Assembly (NCBI RefSeq): GCF_004346685.1
Contig: NZ_SMCO01000006.1
Coordinates: 62,001-126,000 of the forward strand
Length of the DNA: 64,000 nucleotides
Source of the DNA: Sulfurirhabdus autotrophica
Lineage (GTDB): Bacteria; Pseudomonadota; Gammaproteobacteria; Burkholderiales; SMCO01
Reading direction: 5' to 3'
Shown here: positions 1-10,200 of the stretch, piece by piece
Layout: each line of letters starts with the position of its first letter
Position numbering within the stretch: position 1 is the first letter of the stretch
Position numbers and translations under genes: made by a program
Notes under the pieces: generated by a model
What the model was told of the DNA's origin: nothing
Databases searched by the model: none
What the model saw: the letters and a program-made list of their open reading frames with translations, nothing else

Positions 1-262
1 AGCGCTTAACTTTTAAAACCTGAGCGGCCTGGGCGGCAGTTTGCATATTCTTATGAATAATGCCAATACCTCCCTCTTGTGCCAGCGCAATAGCCAGCCG
101 TGCTTCTGTCACGGTATCCATTGCAGCAGAGATCAGAGGAATATTTAAGGAGATGTTACGCGTCAGTTGCGTTTTAAGGGTCACATCGCGCGGCAAAACG
201 GCTGAATAAGAAGGCACCAGCAAGACATCATCGAATGTGAGCGCTTTTTGAAGTACACGCAT
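1..262 (-). CDS. guaB: IMP dehydrogenase, N-terminal part (cut by window edge)
   Basis: Only the first 87 codons are present; the gene continues beyond position 1. The translation begins [20 protein letters not shown] and contains [20 protein letters not shown] and IGIIHKNM, which are diagnostic of the N-terminal barrel of bacterial IMP dehydrogenase. This cytoplasmic enzyme oxidises IMP to XMP, the committed step of GMP synthesis. The ATG at 262-260 is preceded by AAGGG at a normal distance. The CBS domains and catalytic Cys loop lie outside the window. It is divergent from the hypothetical gene at 531. Confidence 0.95.
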   Translation of the reverse strand, partial: MRVLQKALTFDDVLLVPSYSAVLPRDVTLKTQLTRNISLNIPLISAAMDTVTEARLAIALAQEGGIGIIHKNMQTAAQAAQVLKVKR

Positions 263-282
263 ATTGTTATTCCCTTGCTTAC

Positions 283-319
283 AAATAAACATTATACGAA
301 ATTCAGGCAAACTCGGTAA
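283..319 (-). promoter_or_regulatory. Probable sigma-70 promoter of guaB
   Basis: On the minus strand a perfect TATAAT (296-291) lies 17 bp from a weak -35, TTACCG (319-314), placing the start of transcription about 20 bp before the guaB ATG. The -10 is convincing; the -35 matches only three of six positions. The rest of 263-530 is AT-rich and shows no gene. Confidence 0.45.
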
Positions 320-530
320 ACTACTTCGTGCGTTTTATATCTATATTTGTGAAAAAATAGATAAAAGTGAACCTATTTCCATCAGATTTGACTAACATAA
401 AGAGCTAATTTTCACCTGCATGCTTTTACTTGCCAGGTTAAACAGCTAAAAACAACCATTCTTCAAACACCGTAGCATGTTTCTTAGATTGATTATTGAG
501 GAAGTAAAGAGAGAAATACTTGTAGTGTAG

Positions 531-1298
531 ATGCAAATCATAGCAAAATGCACAATTAGTCATACCCTAATGGAAATTATGTCAACGACCAGCGAGTTCA
601 AAAAGGTCTTTAATCAAATCAGCGAAAAAATGCTGGCTTCATTTGATATCAGTGGAATTAATTCTGGAGAACAAGTTACTCCCCCGCAATTAATAGATGC
701 AATGAACCAGTTTTTCATCATTTTTGAAAAACTGGATAACGATCAAAGTTCCCACGATCATATCAGTAAAGATGAAATCAGCCAGATGGGAGAACATGCT
801 ATTGGCTGCCTGATGGACCTGAGTGTTTGGGCTGACCGCCTTAAACTGCCTAAAGAAAAGGCCGGTATTGACCAAGTTGCATTGGGCACTGCCCACTGGC
901 TGATTCAACATCGCGGTGAAATTCGAATTCTTGAACCAATCGTTAATGCGCTTGCTATTAAAGCAAACACAACAGAAAACAAAGAAGCCCTGATCGCATT
1001 ATTTCATGTCATTAGCGATGTAATCGAGCATTCATCTTCTGCAATTAAAAGCGATCTGGAAAAATCCGACCCTACCCGCCCATGGAGAATTCTCAATCTT
1101 AACTTTGCAATTGTTGCCACACGATCGCAAAATACCGACTTAATGGTAAAAGCATTCGATAGGCTTGGACACAATTTACCGGAAGATTGCCCCAGTTTCT
1201 TTGAAGAAGGATTGAAGCAAGCAGAGAAACCCAGCTTCGGGCCAGAAATTAAGACCATTATGAAAGATTACTTTTCTAAATGGACAACTCGTCATTAA
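531..1298 (+). CDS. Hypothetical protein
   Basis: A 255-residue soluble, mostly helical protein that I cannot assign to a family. There is no signal peptide, membrane segment or recognisable catalytic motif. The real start may be later: ATGs at residues 14 and 17 ([10 protein letters not shown]) give a more ordinary N-terminus, and none of the three has a well-spaced ribosome binding site. It lies 17 bp before yciB on the same strand and heads a run of five plus-strand genes, so it is probably co-transcribed with yciB, the YciI-like gene, the BolA-like gene and the parvulin gene. Confidence 0.7.
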   Translation: MQIIAKCTISHTLMEIMSTTSEFKKVFNQISEKMLASFDISGINSGEQVTPPQLIDAMNQFFIIFEKLDNDQSSHDHISKDEISQMGEHAIGCLMDLSVWADRLKLPKEKAGIDQVALGTAHWLIQHRGEIRILEPIVNALAIKANTTENKEALIALFHVISDVIEHSSSAIKSDLEKSDPTRPWRILNLNFAIVATRSQNTDLMVKAFDRLGHNLPEDCPSFFEEGLKQAEKPSFGPEIKTIMKDYFSKWTTRH

Positions 1299-1315
1299 CC
1301 CGTCATAATTTTCAA

Positions 1316-1921
1316 ATGAAATTTCTATTCGATCTCTTCCCCATTATTCTGTTTTTCGTCGCATTCAAGCTGGCTGGAAGCAACCCTGAACATGCCGCAG
1401 CATTGGCAGCATCCGTTGGATATAGTGTAGATATAAAACAACTACCCATCCTTATTGCCACTGCGGTTGCTATTGTTGCCACCTTTGGCCAAATTGGATG
1501 GGTATATTTTCGTCATAGAAAAGTAGATACCATGCTATGGGTCAGTCTTGCCATTATTGTTGTATTTGGTGGAGCAACCTTGCTTTTGCATGATGAGACA
1601 TTTATTAAATGGAAACCAACTGTTCTATACTGGTTGTTTGCCGCCACACTTACCATCAGTGCAACGCTATTTAAAAAGAACCTGATTAGAACCATGATGG
1701 AAAAACAAGTTTCACTTCCAGAACCTTTATGGGGAAAGCTAAACCTGAGCTGGACTTTGTTCTTTGCCATAATGGGCTTCGCCAACCTGTACGTAGCCTT
1801 TAATTTTTCCACCGATACGTGGGTAAATTTCAAACTTTTTGGCACTATGGGACTCATGCTGGTTTTTGTTTTACTGCAAAGTCTGATGTTAGCAAAACAT
1901 ATGGAAGACAAGGAACCGTAA
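1316..1921 (+). CDS. yciB: Inner-membrane septation protein A family (YciB)
   Basis: A 201-residue polytopic membrane protein beginning [18 protein letters not shown], the hallmark N-terminus of the YciB/IspZ family. About five to six hydrophobic segments follow, with [13 protein letters not shown] and the late [17 protein letters not shown] region typical of the family. In enteric bacteria YciB affects envelope and septum synthesis; the biochemical role is unclear. An in-frame start 12 codons earlier would overlap the upstream gene and break the conserved N-terminus, so the ATG at 1316 is preferred. The YciI-like gene starts 1 bp after its stop, as in many proteobacteria. Confidence 0.92.
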   Translation: MKFLFDLFPIILFFVAFKLAGSNPEHAAALAASVGYSVDIKQLPILIATAVAIVATFGQIGWVYFRHRKVDTMLWVSLAIIVVFGGATLLLHDETFIKWKPTVLYWLFAATLTISATLFKKNLIRTMMEKQVSLPEPLWGKLNLSWTLFFAIMGFANLYVAFNFSTDTWVNFKLFGTMGLMLVFVLLQSLMLAKHMEDKEP

Positions 1922-1922
1922 C

Positions 1923-2225
1923 ATGCTCTATTGCATTATTGGTGATGATGTACCCAACAGTCTGGATAAACGACTGTCTGTCAGACCTGCACATTTAGAG
2001 CGCCTGACCAAGCTTCAGGAGGCAGGTCGCCTGATTTTGGCTGGCCCAAACCCTGCAATTGACAGCATAGACCCTGGACCAGCAGGCTTTTCCGGTAGTC
2101 TGATCGTCGCTGAATTTGATTCACTTGAAGACGCCAAATCCTGGGCGAACGCAGATCCCTATATAGGTGCTGGTGTCTATTCAAACGTTTTAGTTAAACC
2201 TTTTAAGAAAGTCTTTCCCACATGA
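1923..2225 (+). CDS. YciI-like protein
   Basis: A 100-residue protein of the YciI/YCII ferredoxin-like alpha+beta fold: [13 protein letters not shown], then [16 protein letters not shown] and [22 protein letters not shown]. The conserved His in RPAHL and the Asp/Pro of the ADPY segment are the putative active-site residues of the family, whose reaction is not firmly known. It begins 1 bp after yciB and overlaps the BolA-like gene by 4 bp, so the three are very likely translated from one message. Confidence 0.9.
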   Translation: MLYCIIGDDVPNSLDKRLSVRPAHLERLTKLQEAGRLILAGPNPAIDSIDPGPAGFSGSLIVAEFDSLEDAKSWANADPYIGAGVYSNVLVKPFKKVFPT

Positions 2226-2494
2226 GCACAACAATTGAACTAATGCAGCAAAAACTCGCTACACTCTCACCGGCTAACATTCAAATTATTGATGACAGTG
2301 CCAAACATGCTGGCCACGCAGGTGCTAAAAGTGGTGGTGGGCATTACCAGCTACGTATTGTTTCCAGTGCTTTTGCAGGCGAGAATACGGTTGCAAGACA
2401 TCGAATGATTTATGACGCATTGGGTGATATGATGCGCCAACAGATTCACGCGCTTAGCATTACGGCGCAAACACCAGAAGAAGTTAAAAACTGA
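2222..2494 (+). CDS. BolA family protein
   Basis: A 90-residue BolA-fold protein. The core [20 protein letters not shown] followed by [13 protein letters not shown] is the class II KH-like BolA motif. BolA proteins partner monothiol glutaredoxins in Fe-S cluster handling and some bind DNA; which applies here cannot be told. The start overlaps the previous stop (ATGA-type coupling). Whether it is BolA proper or the IbaG-like paralogue is not resolved. Confidence 0.88.
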   Translation: MSTTIELMQQKLATLSPANIQIIDDSAKHAGHAGAKSGGGHYQLRIVSSAFAGENTVARHRMIYDALGDMMRQQIHALSITAQTPEEVKN

Positions 2495-2533
2495 TTTTAT
2501 CATTTATCAACTAAACACTAAAAGGACTAGACA

Positions 2534-3433
2534 ATGCCTTCAAAAACTTCACGCTTAGCACTTTTGCTAATCTCCAGCATGCTGACGCTTTCTGCTTGTA
2601 ATGCTCAGGAGCCAGCAAAAAACACTGCAAAAGAAGCGACAGCTGCGGTTAAAACTGCTTCAAAAGCAGTAGTATCCGTTAATGGCATAGCCATTCCCCA
2701 GGATAGAATCGATTTCTTTGTGAAGCAGACTGTTTCACGTGGTCAGGCTGATAGCCCTGAATTGCGTAAAGCAGTTACCAACGAGTTGATCAGCCGTGAA
2801 TTGATGTCACAGGAAGCTACAAAAAAAGGATTGGATAAAGACGCTGAAGTAGCTGCGCAAATTGATCTTGCAAAGCAAACTGTCCTTGTCGGCGCTTATA
2901 TTCAGGATTATTTGAAAGCCAACCCTGTTTCAGATGATTTGATCAAAGCTGAATACGACAAACTGAAAGCGCAGATTGGCAGCAAAGAATACAAAGTGCG
3001 CCACATTCTGGTTGAAAAAGAAGCAGAGGCAAAAGACATTATTGCTCAGCTCAAGAAAGGTGCTAAATTCGACAAGCTTGCTACAGAAAAATCTAAAGAC
3101 ACAGGTTCTAAAGCTAAAGGTGGCGACCTGAACTGGATGACTCCAAGCAATGTAGTCAAACCATTCGGCGATGCAATGATGAAGCTTAAGAAAGGCCAGT
3201 ACACACAAGAGCCAGTTCAATCACAATTTGGCTGGCATGTGATTAAACTGGATGATGAGCGTGATCTGAAAGCACCAACTTTTGAAGAGGTTAAACCTCA
3301 GTTGGCACAACGCTTGCAACAAGAGCAAATTCAGAAGGGTATCACTGAGCTGCGTACAAAATCTAAGATTGAAATACCTGAAGAAGCAGCTCCTGCAGCA
3401 GCTCCGGCTGAAGCACCAGCAGAAAAGAAATAA
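2534..3433 (+). CDS. Parvulin-type peptidylprolyl isomerase lipoprotein
   Basis: A 299-residue SurA/PrsA-like foldase. Residues 1-22 are a lipoprotein signal ending in the lipobox LSAC (Cys22), so the mature protein is probably lipid-anchored in the periplasm. A SurA_N-like helical region (about 45-150) is followed by one parvulin domain (about 155-245) with RHILV, GGDLNWM and QFGWHVIKLDDER. The C-terminal tail is a low-complexity Ala/Pro/Glu run. It should catalyse prolyl cis-trans isomerisation and assist folding of exported proteins. It closes the yciB operon and is followed by a strong terminator. Confidence 0.9.
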   Translation: MPSKTSRLALLLISSMLTLSACNAQEPAKNTAKEATAAVKTASKAVVSVNGIAIPQDRIDFFVKQTVSRGQADSPELRKAVTNELISRELMSQEATKKGLDKDAEVAAQIDLAKQTVLVGAYIQDYLKANPVSDDLIKAEYDKLKAQIGSKEYKVRHILVEKEAEAKDIIAQLKKGAKFDKLATEKSKDTGSKAKGGDLNWMTPSNVVKPFGDAMMKLKKGQYTQEPVQSQFGWHVIKLDDERDLKAPTFEEVKPQLAQRLQQEQIQKGITELRTKSKIEIPEEAAPAAAPAEAPAEKK

Positions 3434-3458
3434 CCGTTACTTTTTCACTGTATTGACC

Positions 3459-3491
3459 AAAGGATGGCAATAACAATTGCCATCCTTTTTT
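3459..3491 (+). terminator. Rho-independent terminator after the parvulin gene
   Basis: AAGGATGGCAA pairs perfectly with TTGCCATCCTT across a short AACA-type loop and runs into T6. It sits between the convergent parvulin and cbpA genes; the T-tract favours use on the plus strand. Confidence 0.9.
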
Positions 3492-3508
3492 GTCTACAGT
3501 CATGAATA

Positions 3509-4447
3509 TCAAACCAGATGGCTACGGGGGTTGAAAGCTGAGATCTTTGCCAACTCCTCAAACAGCTTTGTTTCCTCATCTGTCAGGGTGGTTGGAACAA
3601 CAATCTGTAAAACCGCAAAAAAATCGCCATGACCACCTCCCCTCTTTGGCAGTCCCTTTCCAGTCAACCGTAATTTCTGACCACTTTTCGCCCCTGGACT
3701 TACCTTTAACCGTACTTTTCCTTCCATGGTAGGCACTTCTACACTGGTACCAAGTGCAGCTTCCCACGGCGTAACAGGTAAATCCAGATATAAGTCATGT
3801 ACAACGGCTTTAAACAAAGTGTGGGGTTGAATATGCAGCGTCAAAATCAAATCGCCATTGGGGCCTCCATTAGCACCTGCACCACCCTTCCCTGGCAGCC
3901 GCATTTTTTGGCCGTCAATAGCACCTTTTGGTATGCGCATTTTAATTGATTTTGGGATGCGCCTCATTTGTCCATCAGGCGATCTCTCTGGCACTTCGAT
4001 ATCCAGTGTACGTTCTACGCCATGATATGCATCATCCAGCGAAATTTGGAGTGCCATAGTAAAATCTTGTCCAGCTCTGGCGAATCCACCTCGACCTTGC
4101 CTGCCACTTTGACGCCCCATCCCAAACAGGTCAGCAAAATCACCAAACCCGCCCGCTCCGAAACCACCAAATCCATTGCTCTGGCCAAATTGCTGCTCCC
4201 AATCTGGTGGTGGCCTGAATTCCTGCCCAGCTTGATAGCTGCCTAATTGGTCATATGAAGCGCGTTTTTCAGTATCTTTCAACACTTCATAAGCCTCGCC
4301 CAGCTCTTTGAATTTATCTTCCGCGTCCTTTTCTTTAGAGACATCCGGGTGAAATTTACGCGCAAGCTTTTTGTACGATTTTTTGATTTCATCTTGGGTA
4401 GCTGTTTTGTCTACACCCAGTATTTTGTAATAGTCTTTATATTTCAT
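3509..4447 (-). CDS. cbpA: DnaJ-class co-chaperone CbpA (no zinc finger)
   Basis: A 312-residue class II J-protein. The J domain (1-70) has HPD at residues 33-35, needed to stimulate DnaK ATPase. It is followed by a Gly/Phe-rich linker (about 75-130) and the two C-terminal substrate-binding beta domains (GQDFTMALQISLDDAYHG, LPGKGGAG, LRLTGKGLPKRGGG). No CxxCxGxG repeats are present, which separates it from DnaJ. CbpA binds curved DNA and acts as a stress co-chaperone. The usual small partner CbpM is not adjacent; slyX lies upstream instead. Confidence 0.93.
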   Translation of the reverse strand: MKYKDYYKILGVDKTATQDEIKKSYKKLARKFHPDVSKEKDAEDKFKELGEAYEVLKDTEKRASYDQLGSYQAGQEFRPPPDWEQQFGQSNGFGGFGAGGFGDFADLFGMGRQSGRQGRGGFARAGQDFTMALQISLDDAYHGVERTLDIEVPERSPDGQMRRIPKSIKMRIPKGAIDGQKMRLPGKGGAGANGGPNGDLILTLHIQPHTLFKAVVHDLYLDLPVTPWEAALGTSVEVPTMEGKVRLKVSPGAKSGQKLRLTGKGLPKRGGGHGDFFAVLQIVVPTTLTDEETKLFEELAKISAFNPRSHLV

Positions 4448-4557
4448 GTTGAAGATATTGTTATTAATCAGGGTAATTCAAGTCAAAACGCAAAAAATGA
4501 AAATTCAGTTTAACTCAAAAATTATAGTAAATTCCTTGCTAATGCAGGATACCAATA

Positions 4558-4770
4558 CTAGTAATGCGGAGGCCGCTCGTTGGATACTTTATTCTCTGAA
4601 GCCGTATCAGAAAGGTCTTTAACCTGGCTCAGCAAAAATCGGCAAGTTGCTTCCAATTGATCAAGCATTTTTTGTTGCTGACAAACAACCTTATTTAGTT
4701 CCTGAACAGTGTCTTCCTGAAAGGATATTTTCACTTCCATTTGTATGAATCGATCCTCAATAGTCATCAA
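4558..4770 (-). CDS. slyX: SlyX family protein
   Basis: A 70-residue coiled-coil protein (heptads across residues 5-50, MEVKISFQEDTVQELNKVVC) that ends in PPHY, the conserved C-terminal signature of SlyX. The function is unknown in all organisms. It is a stand-alone gene between the PilZ gene and cbpA on the same strand. Confidence 0.88.
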   Translation of the reverse strand: MMTIEDRFIQMEVKISFQEDTVQELNKVVCQQQKMLDQLEATCRFLLSQVKDLSDTASENKVSNERPPHY

Positions 4771-4971
4771 TTAAATCCTCATCTTACGATATATAAACAT
4801 GCTATGAATTAGTTTGAGCCATACATTTGAAATTAACGAACTGAAATGACTTCAGGTCCGTATTTTTGGATACACGCTGACAGACAATTCTACGAGAAGA
4901 ATTATTCAAAACCGTGTTAAATGAATAAATTTAATACTTCCCAAACGATTCGCTTTAAATTTATAGCGATT

Positions 4972-5898
4972 CTACTTCTTCTCCAGCATTTTTTGATAAA
5001 CCATACTCTGCAGGATTAATAATTCTTGTGTAGGCAGATCTTTAAACTGTATACCAAAGCGATATTTTTCCACTCCACTTTCACTGCTTTCCAATGTTGA
5101 GGAACGGACTATACAATTCAATACAGGATAAACTTCAATGTCTTTGATTTTAGCTTTAAACGTCAGGCGCAATTCATCATCTTTTTCTGCAACTTTTTTA
5201 TTGGTTACAAAAGCTGCGCCAGTAGTGCTGACATCCACTACCGAAACTGGAAATCCCGGGCTATTTTCACCAACATTCAGATTTGTTACCGTACCAATTA
5301 TATTAAAAGAAATACGGGCTGATTCTCTGACAGAAACTTTTTGTACCGTTTTAGGATAAACAAGGTGCAGATAGGAAATTGGGGTATTGCATACCTTCCG
5401 AATAGAAGAAGAAAAGCCAAAGGCAGCGGTTCCTGAGAATGATCTCACAATCACATTCTGATTTTCTCTGCAAAGCACTAAATGACCGTCAAATTCGGGG
5501 GCGCTCACCATTACAGTTCCATTGGGAAGATACCCGAGCAACTTCACTGAATATCGCTCGTCACCAAATGAAGTTGAAACCTGTATCTGAAATGGGTCGC
5601 CCACATTAGGTTTCATTTCCACAAATGTACCCTGTAAATTTTCAGTTGTCGCTAACTTGGCTTTATCTTTTTCTTCCTGTTCCTGCTTTGAGTTTGTACC
5701 GATATTAATAGCCGATTTTTTCCACCCAGGATTTCTGAAAAGCCCATTCTCACTCAACAGTTCAATCTGCCGTTGATTTTCTATAATAAACCCTTCCCGA
5801 AGGAGCAGGTTTCTATCGCTATCATAAACTGGCCATGGCAATGGTTTTCCAATATTAATATCGGATATTTTCAGTGGAACAAGTCCTTCGGATCCCAT
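4972..5898 (-). CDS. YcgR-like PilZ domain protein
   Basis: A 308-residue protein with two recognisable parts. A YcgR-type N-terminal flagellar-brake-like domain (about 95-180) contains LPNGTVMVSAP. A C-terminal PilZ domain (about 185-305) contains VRESARISFN and VVDVSTTGAAFVT. PilZ domains bind cyclic di-GMP through an RxxxR arginine pair and a D/NxSxxG loop: the loop is present (DVSTTG), and the Arg motif is VRESAR. Residues 1-60 resemble the leader found on some HD-GYP and PilZ proteins. It probably couples cyclic di-GMP to motility or surface functions; no flagellar genes are nearby. Confidence 0.8.
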   Translation of the reverse strand: MGSEGLVPLKISDINIGKPLPWPVYDSDRNLLLREGFIIENQRQIELLSENGLFRNPGWKKSAINIGTNSKQEQEEKDKAKLATTENLQGTFVEMKPNVGDPFQIQVSTSFGDERYSVKLLGYLPNGTVMVSAPEFDGHLVLCRENQNVIVRSFSGTAAFGFSSSIRKVCNTPISYLHLVYPKTVQKVSVRESARISFNIIGTVTNLNVGENSPGFPVSVVDVSTTGAAFVTNKKVAEKDDELRLTFKAKIKDIEVYPVLNCIVRSSTLESSESGVEKYRFGIQFKDLPTQELLILQSMVYQKMLEKK

Positions 5899-6008
5899 AT
5901 TTTCCTGTCTGTAAATGGCTATCAGTAATGAAACAATTTAATATACTTTGATATTACATACTGCAACTAACTAAAAAGCAAGTAATTTCATGATGATAGA
6001 TTGATAAA

Positions 6009-6716
6009 TTAATGTATCTTCAGGATATCAGTTACCAGGATGTTTTTACCTTCCACCCCCCATTTCACATCATAATCGAGCAGTTTCATTGCAAAGTTAT
6101 GGCTTCCAAGCATATCCGCAGTGTAGGCAGGACGCGGATCAAAGGAAAGAATCTGATTGATTAGTACTGCGAGATTTAAATCCGGGGAGTAAGTTTGTTG
6201 ACACACTTGCCTGGCCTGTTCAGAAAAAGTCACTTCAAATTCTGAGCTAGGTGCATCTGGTGCAAAGCCACCTTTAGCATTGGAGATACTATCCACATAG
6301 GGAAGATAAGGTTTAATATCCAGAACAGGCGTCTGGTCCAGCAAATCCGCCCCTTTAAGATGTAACACTACACTCCCTTTTTCAATCACCACCTTTTCCA
6401 GTTCAACGACGGACAAACCAATGGGGTTAGGACGATATGTAGAACGCGTAGCAAAAACACCAACTCGTTTATTTCCACCCAGTCTGGGTGGACGCACAGT
6501 GGGCTTCCATCCTTCTGTAAGGCATCCATGAAAAATGAATGTGATCCAGATGTGCGAAAAATCTTCTAACCCTCGCACAGCTTCTTCTCGGTTGTAGGGT
6601 GACAGTAACTCAAGGGTAGCTTTTGCCTCAGTCACCAGACCGGGCTGGCGCGGAATACCGAATTTCTCTTTATAACAGGAATGAATGATTCCGACTGAAT
6701 TAAGCGTAAACGACAT
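6009..6716 (-). CDS. trmO: tRNA m6t6A37 methyltransferase TrmO
   Basis: A 235-residue TsaA/TrmO family protein. The barrel core shows VGIIHSCYKEKFGIPRQPG, LEDFSHIWITFIFH, VRPPRLGGNKRVGVFATRS and RPNPIGLSVVELE, all family signatures. The C-terminal third (about 160-235) is the usual substrate-specificity extension with DPRPAY. TrmO uses SAM to N6-methylate threonylcarbamoyladenosine at position 37 of tRNA-Thr. It lies 5 bp downstream of the Nfu gene and probably belongs to the purL-nfu-trmO transcript. Confidence 0.92.
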   Translation of the reverse strand: MSFTLNSVGIIHSCYKEKFGIPRQPGLVTEAKATLELLSPYNREEAVRGLEDFSHIWITFIFHGCLTEGWKPTVRPPRLGGNKRVGVFATRSTYRPNPIGLSVVELEKVVIEKGSVVLHLKGADLLDQTPVLDIKPYLPYVDSISNAKGGFAPDAPSSEFEVTFSEQARQVCQQTYSPDLNLAVLINQILSFDPRPAYTADMLGSHNFAMKLLDYDVKWGVEGKNILVTDILKIH

Positions 6717-6721
6717 AACGC

Positions 6722-7195
6722 TTAAAATGTGTTCTGAACTTCAGTTACTTGAGGAAAATGCCTCATGACGATTTTTTCCACTACATTTTTAAGATCCAGT
6801 ACAGCATTGGGGCAACCGACACAGTTACCCTTCATGCGGACTCGCACAACAGATCCTTTGACTTCCATCAGTTCCAGATCACCCCCATCCTTTAGTAGAA
6901 TTTGTCGCGCTTCTTGCAGCACCTCGATTAATGCATCCCGATCAGGAGGCGGCGCATTGGGATCAGGTTTACGTGCGGCATTGAGCTTACGCTTGGCCAT
7001 TTCCTGATCGCGAGAAATCCTTGTAGCAGTCAAAGGGTCCTGCTCGTATAACTCGTCCAGTTCATCTTCACTATAAAAGCGCATGGGCTGAGACAATGTT
7101 GCTTCTTCAAGCCCCATTAAGCGATTTCGTTCTGCCAATTCTTCCACAGAAAAACGGTTATGTTTCACGGGAATTTTATCAAGGCGATCTGACAT
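6722..7195 (-). CDS. NifU-like Fe-S scaffold domain protein (Nfu type)
   Basis: A 157-residue protein whose C-terminal half (about 85-155) is a NifU C-terminal domain with GNCVGCPNAVLDLKNVVE. The CxxC pair holds a transferable 4Fe-4S cluster. The N-terminal 80 residues are charged and lack the IscU-like or A-type domain found in other Nfu proteins. Inferred role: Fe-S carrier in the cytoplasm. It sits 33 bp after purL and 5 bp before trmO on the same strand. Confidence 0.85.
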   Translation of the reverse strand: MSDRLDKIPVKHNRFSVEELAERNRLMGLEEATLSQPMRFYSEDELDELYEQDPLTATRISRDQEMAKRKLNAARKPDPNAPPPDRDALIEVLQEARQILLKDGGDLELMEVKGSVVRVRMKGNCVGCPNAVLDLKNVVEKIVMRHFPQVTEVQNTF

Positions 7196-7228
7196 ATTAG
7201 CGGTTACAGTTTGATTATCAGCAAAAAA

Positions 7229-10200
7229 CTACCCAACCCACTTACGTGCATTTCGGAACATTCTCATCCACGGACCATCTTCCAGCCAGTTATCAGGGTG
7301 CCATGAATGCTGCACGGTGCGGAATACCCTCTCAGGATGTGGCATCATGATTGTAAAACGGCCATCCGGTGTCGTCAGACCTGTTATGCCATCCGCTGCA
7401 CCATTCGGGTTTAGCGGATAGGTCTCAGCAGTCTTGTCATAGTTATCCACATAACGCATAGCAACCATTGCTTGTTTCATTTGATCCGCACTGCTGAATT
7501 CGGGATAACCTTCACCATGGGCAACAACAATCGGCATGCGACTGCCCGCCATGCCATCGAAAAACAATGACGGACTTTGCGGTATTTCTACCATGACATA
7601 ACGGGCTTCGAACTGCTCCGATTTATTGCGTACAAAATGTGGCCAGCTCTCTGCACCAGGAATTATCTCATGCAAGTTGCTCATCATTTGACAACCATTA
7701 CATACGCCCAGGGCAAACGAATCATTCCGCTTGAAAAATGCTTCAAATTCCACGCGAGCTTTAGCATTGAACAGAATGGATTTTGCCCATCCTTCTCCAG
7801 CACCCAAAACATCCCCATAAGAGAAGCCGCCACAAGCCACAAACCCTTTAAAATCCTTCAATGTGACGCGTCCCGCAATAATATCGCTCATATGCACATC
7901 CACCGCTTCGAAACCAGCGCGATCAAATGCGGCAGCCATTTCAACTTGGCCATTGACACCCTGCTCCCGCAGGATTGCCATACGCGGGCGTATTGCCGAA
8001 TGAATAAAAGGGGCTGCAATGTCTTCATTGATGTCAAAACTCAAATTTGCATGTAAACCTGGATCAGTTGCATCTAAAATCCGGTCATATTCTTGTTGTG
8101 CGCATTCCGGATTATCACGGAGTTTCTGCATTTGATAAGTGGTTTCAGACCAGGCGCGTTGCAAGTCAACCCGATTTCCTGAAAGAATCTCGGATTCATT
8201 GCGCATTACCTTGATCTTGTCCTCTTTATTCAGCGACCCAAATACATGAAGTTCGCTGCGTAGATCAGCGCTAAAGAATGCTTCCATTACTGTGGGTGTA
8301 TCGCTACGCTTTACTTGTAAGACTGCACCCAGTTCTTCGTTAAATAAAACATCGAAAATATGTTCCGAGTATTTACCCGCCGGCACGCTAATTTCGGCCT
8401 TGCCACGTCGTTCAACATCTGTACGAAGCTGCTCATAGCAGAGTTCATCCACATCTACAGTCAACCCCACATGCCCGGCAAATGCCATTTCACATAATGT
8501 GACGAACAAACCGCCATCCGAACGATCATGATAAGCCAGAATTTTGCCATCGCGATTCAGTTGCTGGACTGCACTGAAAAACGCTTTGAGTTTTTCCGGG
8601 CTGGTGACATCTGGAGCGATGTTTCCAGTTTGTTTGTATACCTGAGCAAACGCAGAGCCACCAAGACGATTCCGTCCGGATCCCAGATCAATCAGAATTA
8701 AATCGGTATCTCCCAAATCAGTACGCAATTGAGGGGTCAGTGTTTTGCGTGCGTCCGTCGTTGGCGCAAATGCGGAAATAATCAAGGAGAGTGGCGCGGT
8801 CACTTCTTTTTTGGTGTCACCTTCATTCCAGGCGGTTTTCATGGACATGGAATCTTTACCCACGGGTATACTGATACCCAGTTTCGGACACAACTCCATC
8901 CCCACTGCTTTAACCGTGTCGAACAAAGCCGCATCTTCGCCGGGATGCCCCGCCGGCGCCATCCAGTTAGCCGAAAGTTTAATGTCGCTGATGTCATCTA
9001 TCAGTGCCGCAGCGATATTGGTGATCGCTTCGCCAATCGCCATACGTCCGGATGCAGCCGGGTTAATCAGCGCTACTGGGGCGCGTTCACCCATTGCAAA
9101 GACCTCACCCTGATTGGTGTGGTAACCCATAGTAGTGACAGCAACATCCGCTACCGGAATTTGCCATGGCCCCACCATTTGGTCTCGGGCCGTCATACCC
9201 CCCACAGTGCGATCACCGATACTGATCAAAAAGGTTTTGTTAGCCACGACAGGCAGCATCATGACGCGATAAACAGCCTCAACCAGATCTATCCCGGCAA
9301 AACTGACAGGTGCAATACCTCTTCGAACATGAGTCACATTACGGGTCATTTTCGGTGGTTTGCCTAATAGTACGGACAAATCCATTGCAACAGGGTTGTT
9401 ACCATAATGGCTATCTGCAACGACCAGCTGATTATCATCCGTGGCATGCCCGATCACGGCAAAAGGGCAGCGTTCGCGTTCGCACATCTGTTTAAACAGA
9501 TCGAGACTTTCAGGCGCTATTGCCAGTACATATCGCTCTTGTGATTCATTGCTCCAAATTTGCATGGGCGACATGCCGGGCTCTTCATTCGGCACATCGC
9601 GCAACTGAAAATGACCACCCTTGCCTGCGCCATGCACCAATTCAGGTAGTGCATTGGAAATACCGCCCGCACCGACATCGTGAATAGAAAGAATAGGGTT
9701 TGCTTCTGCCATCTGCCAGCAACGGTCAATCACTTCCTGGGCTCTGCGTTGCATTTCAGGATTGCCGCGCTGAACTGAATCAAAATCCAGATTTTCGGCA
9801 TTGGAACCGGTATCCATACTTGAAGCCGCCCCACCACCCAAACCAATCAGCATGCCCGGCCCACCCAACTGAATCAGCAAGGTACCAGCAGCAAATTCAT
9901 ATTTGAATGCATGCCCGTCAGAAATATTCCCTACACCCCCCGCCAGCATGATGGGCTTGTGGTAGCCACGCATTTCTCCGGCCACTTCCTCTTCGTAGGT
10001 TCTGAAATAGCCTGCTAAATTGGGGCGGCCAAATTCATTATTGAATGCAGCAGCACCAATTGGCCCTTCCAGCATGATTTGCAATGCAGAAGCAATACGT
10101 GAAGGCTTTCCATATGCGCTACCCAATTTATCCTGATAGGCTTCCCAAGGTTGTTGAAAATCCGGAATATTAAGGTTAGAAACAGAAAAACCACCCAACC

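Noticed and set aside
8729-9367. 212-codon plus-strand open frame
   Set aside because: Antisense to purL, rich in Arg/His/Cys as expected of a shadow frame.
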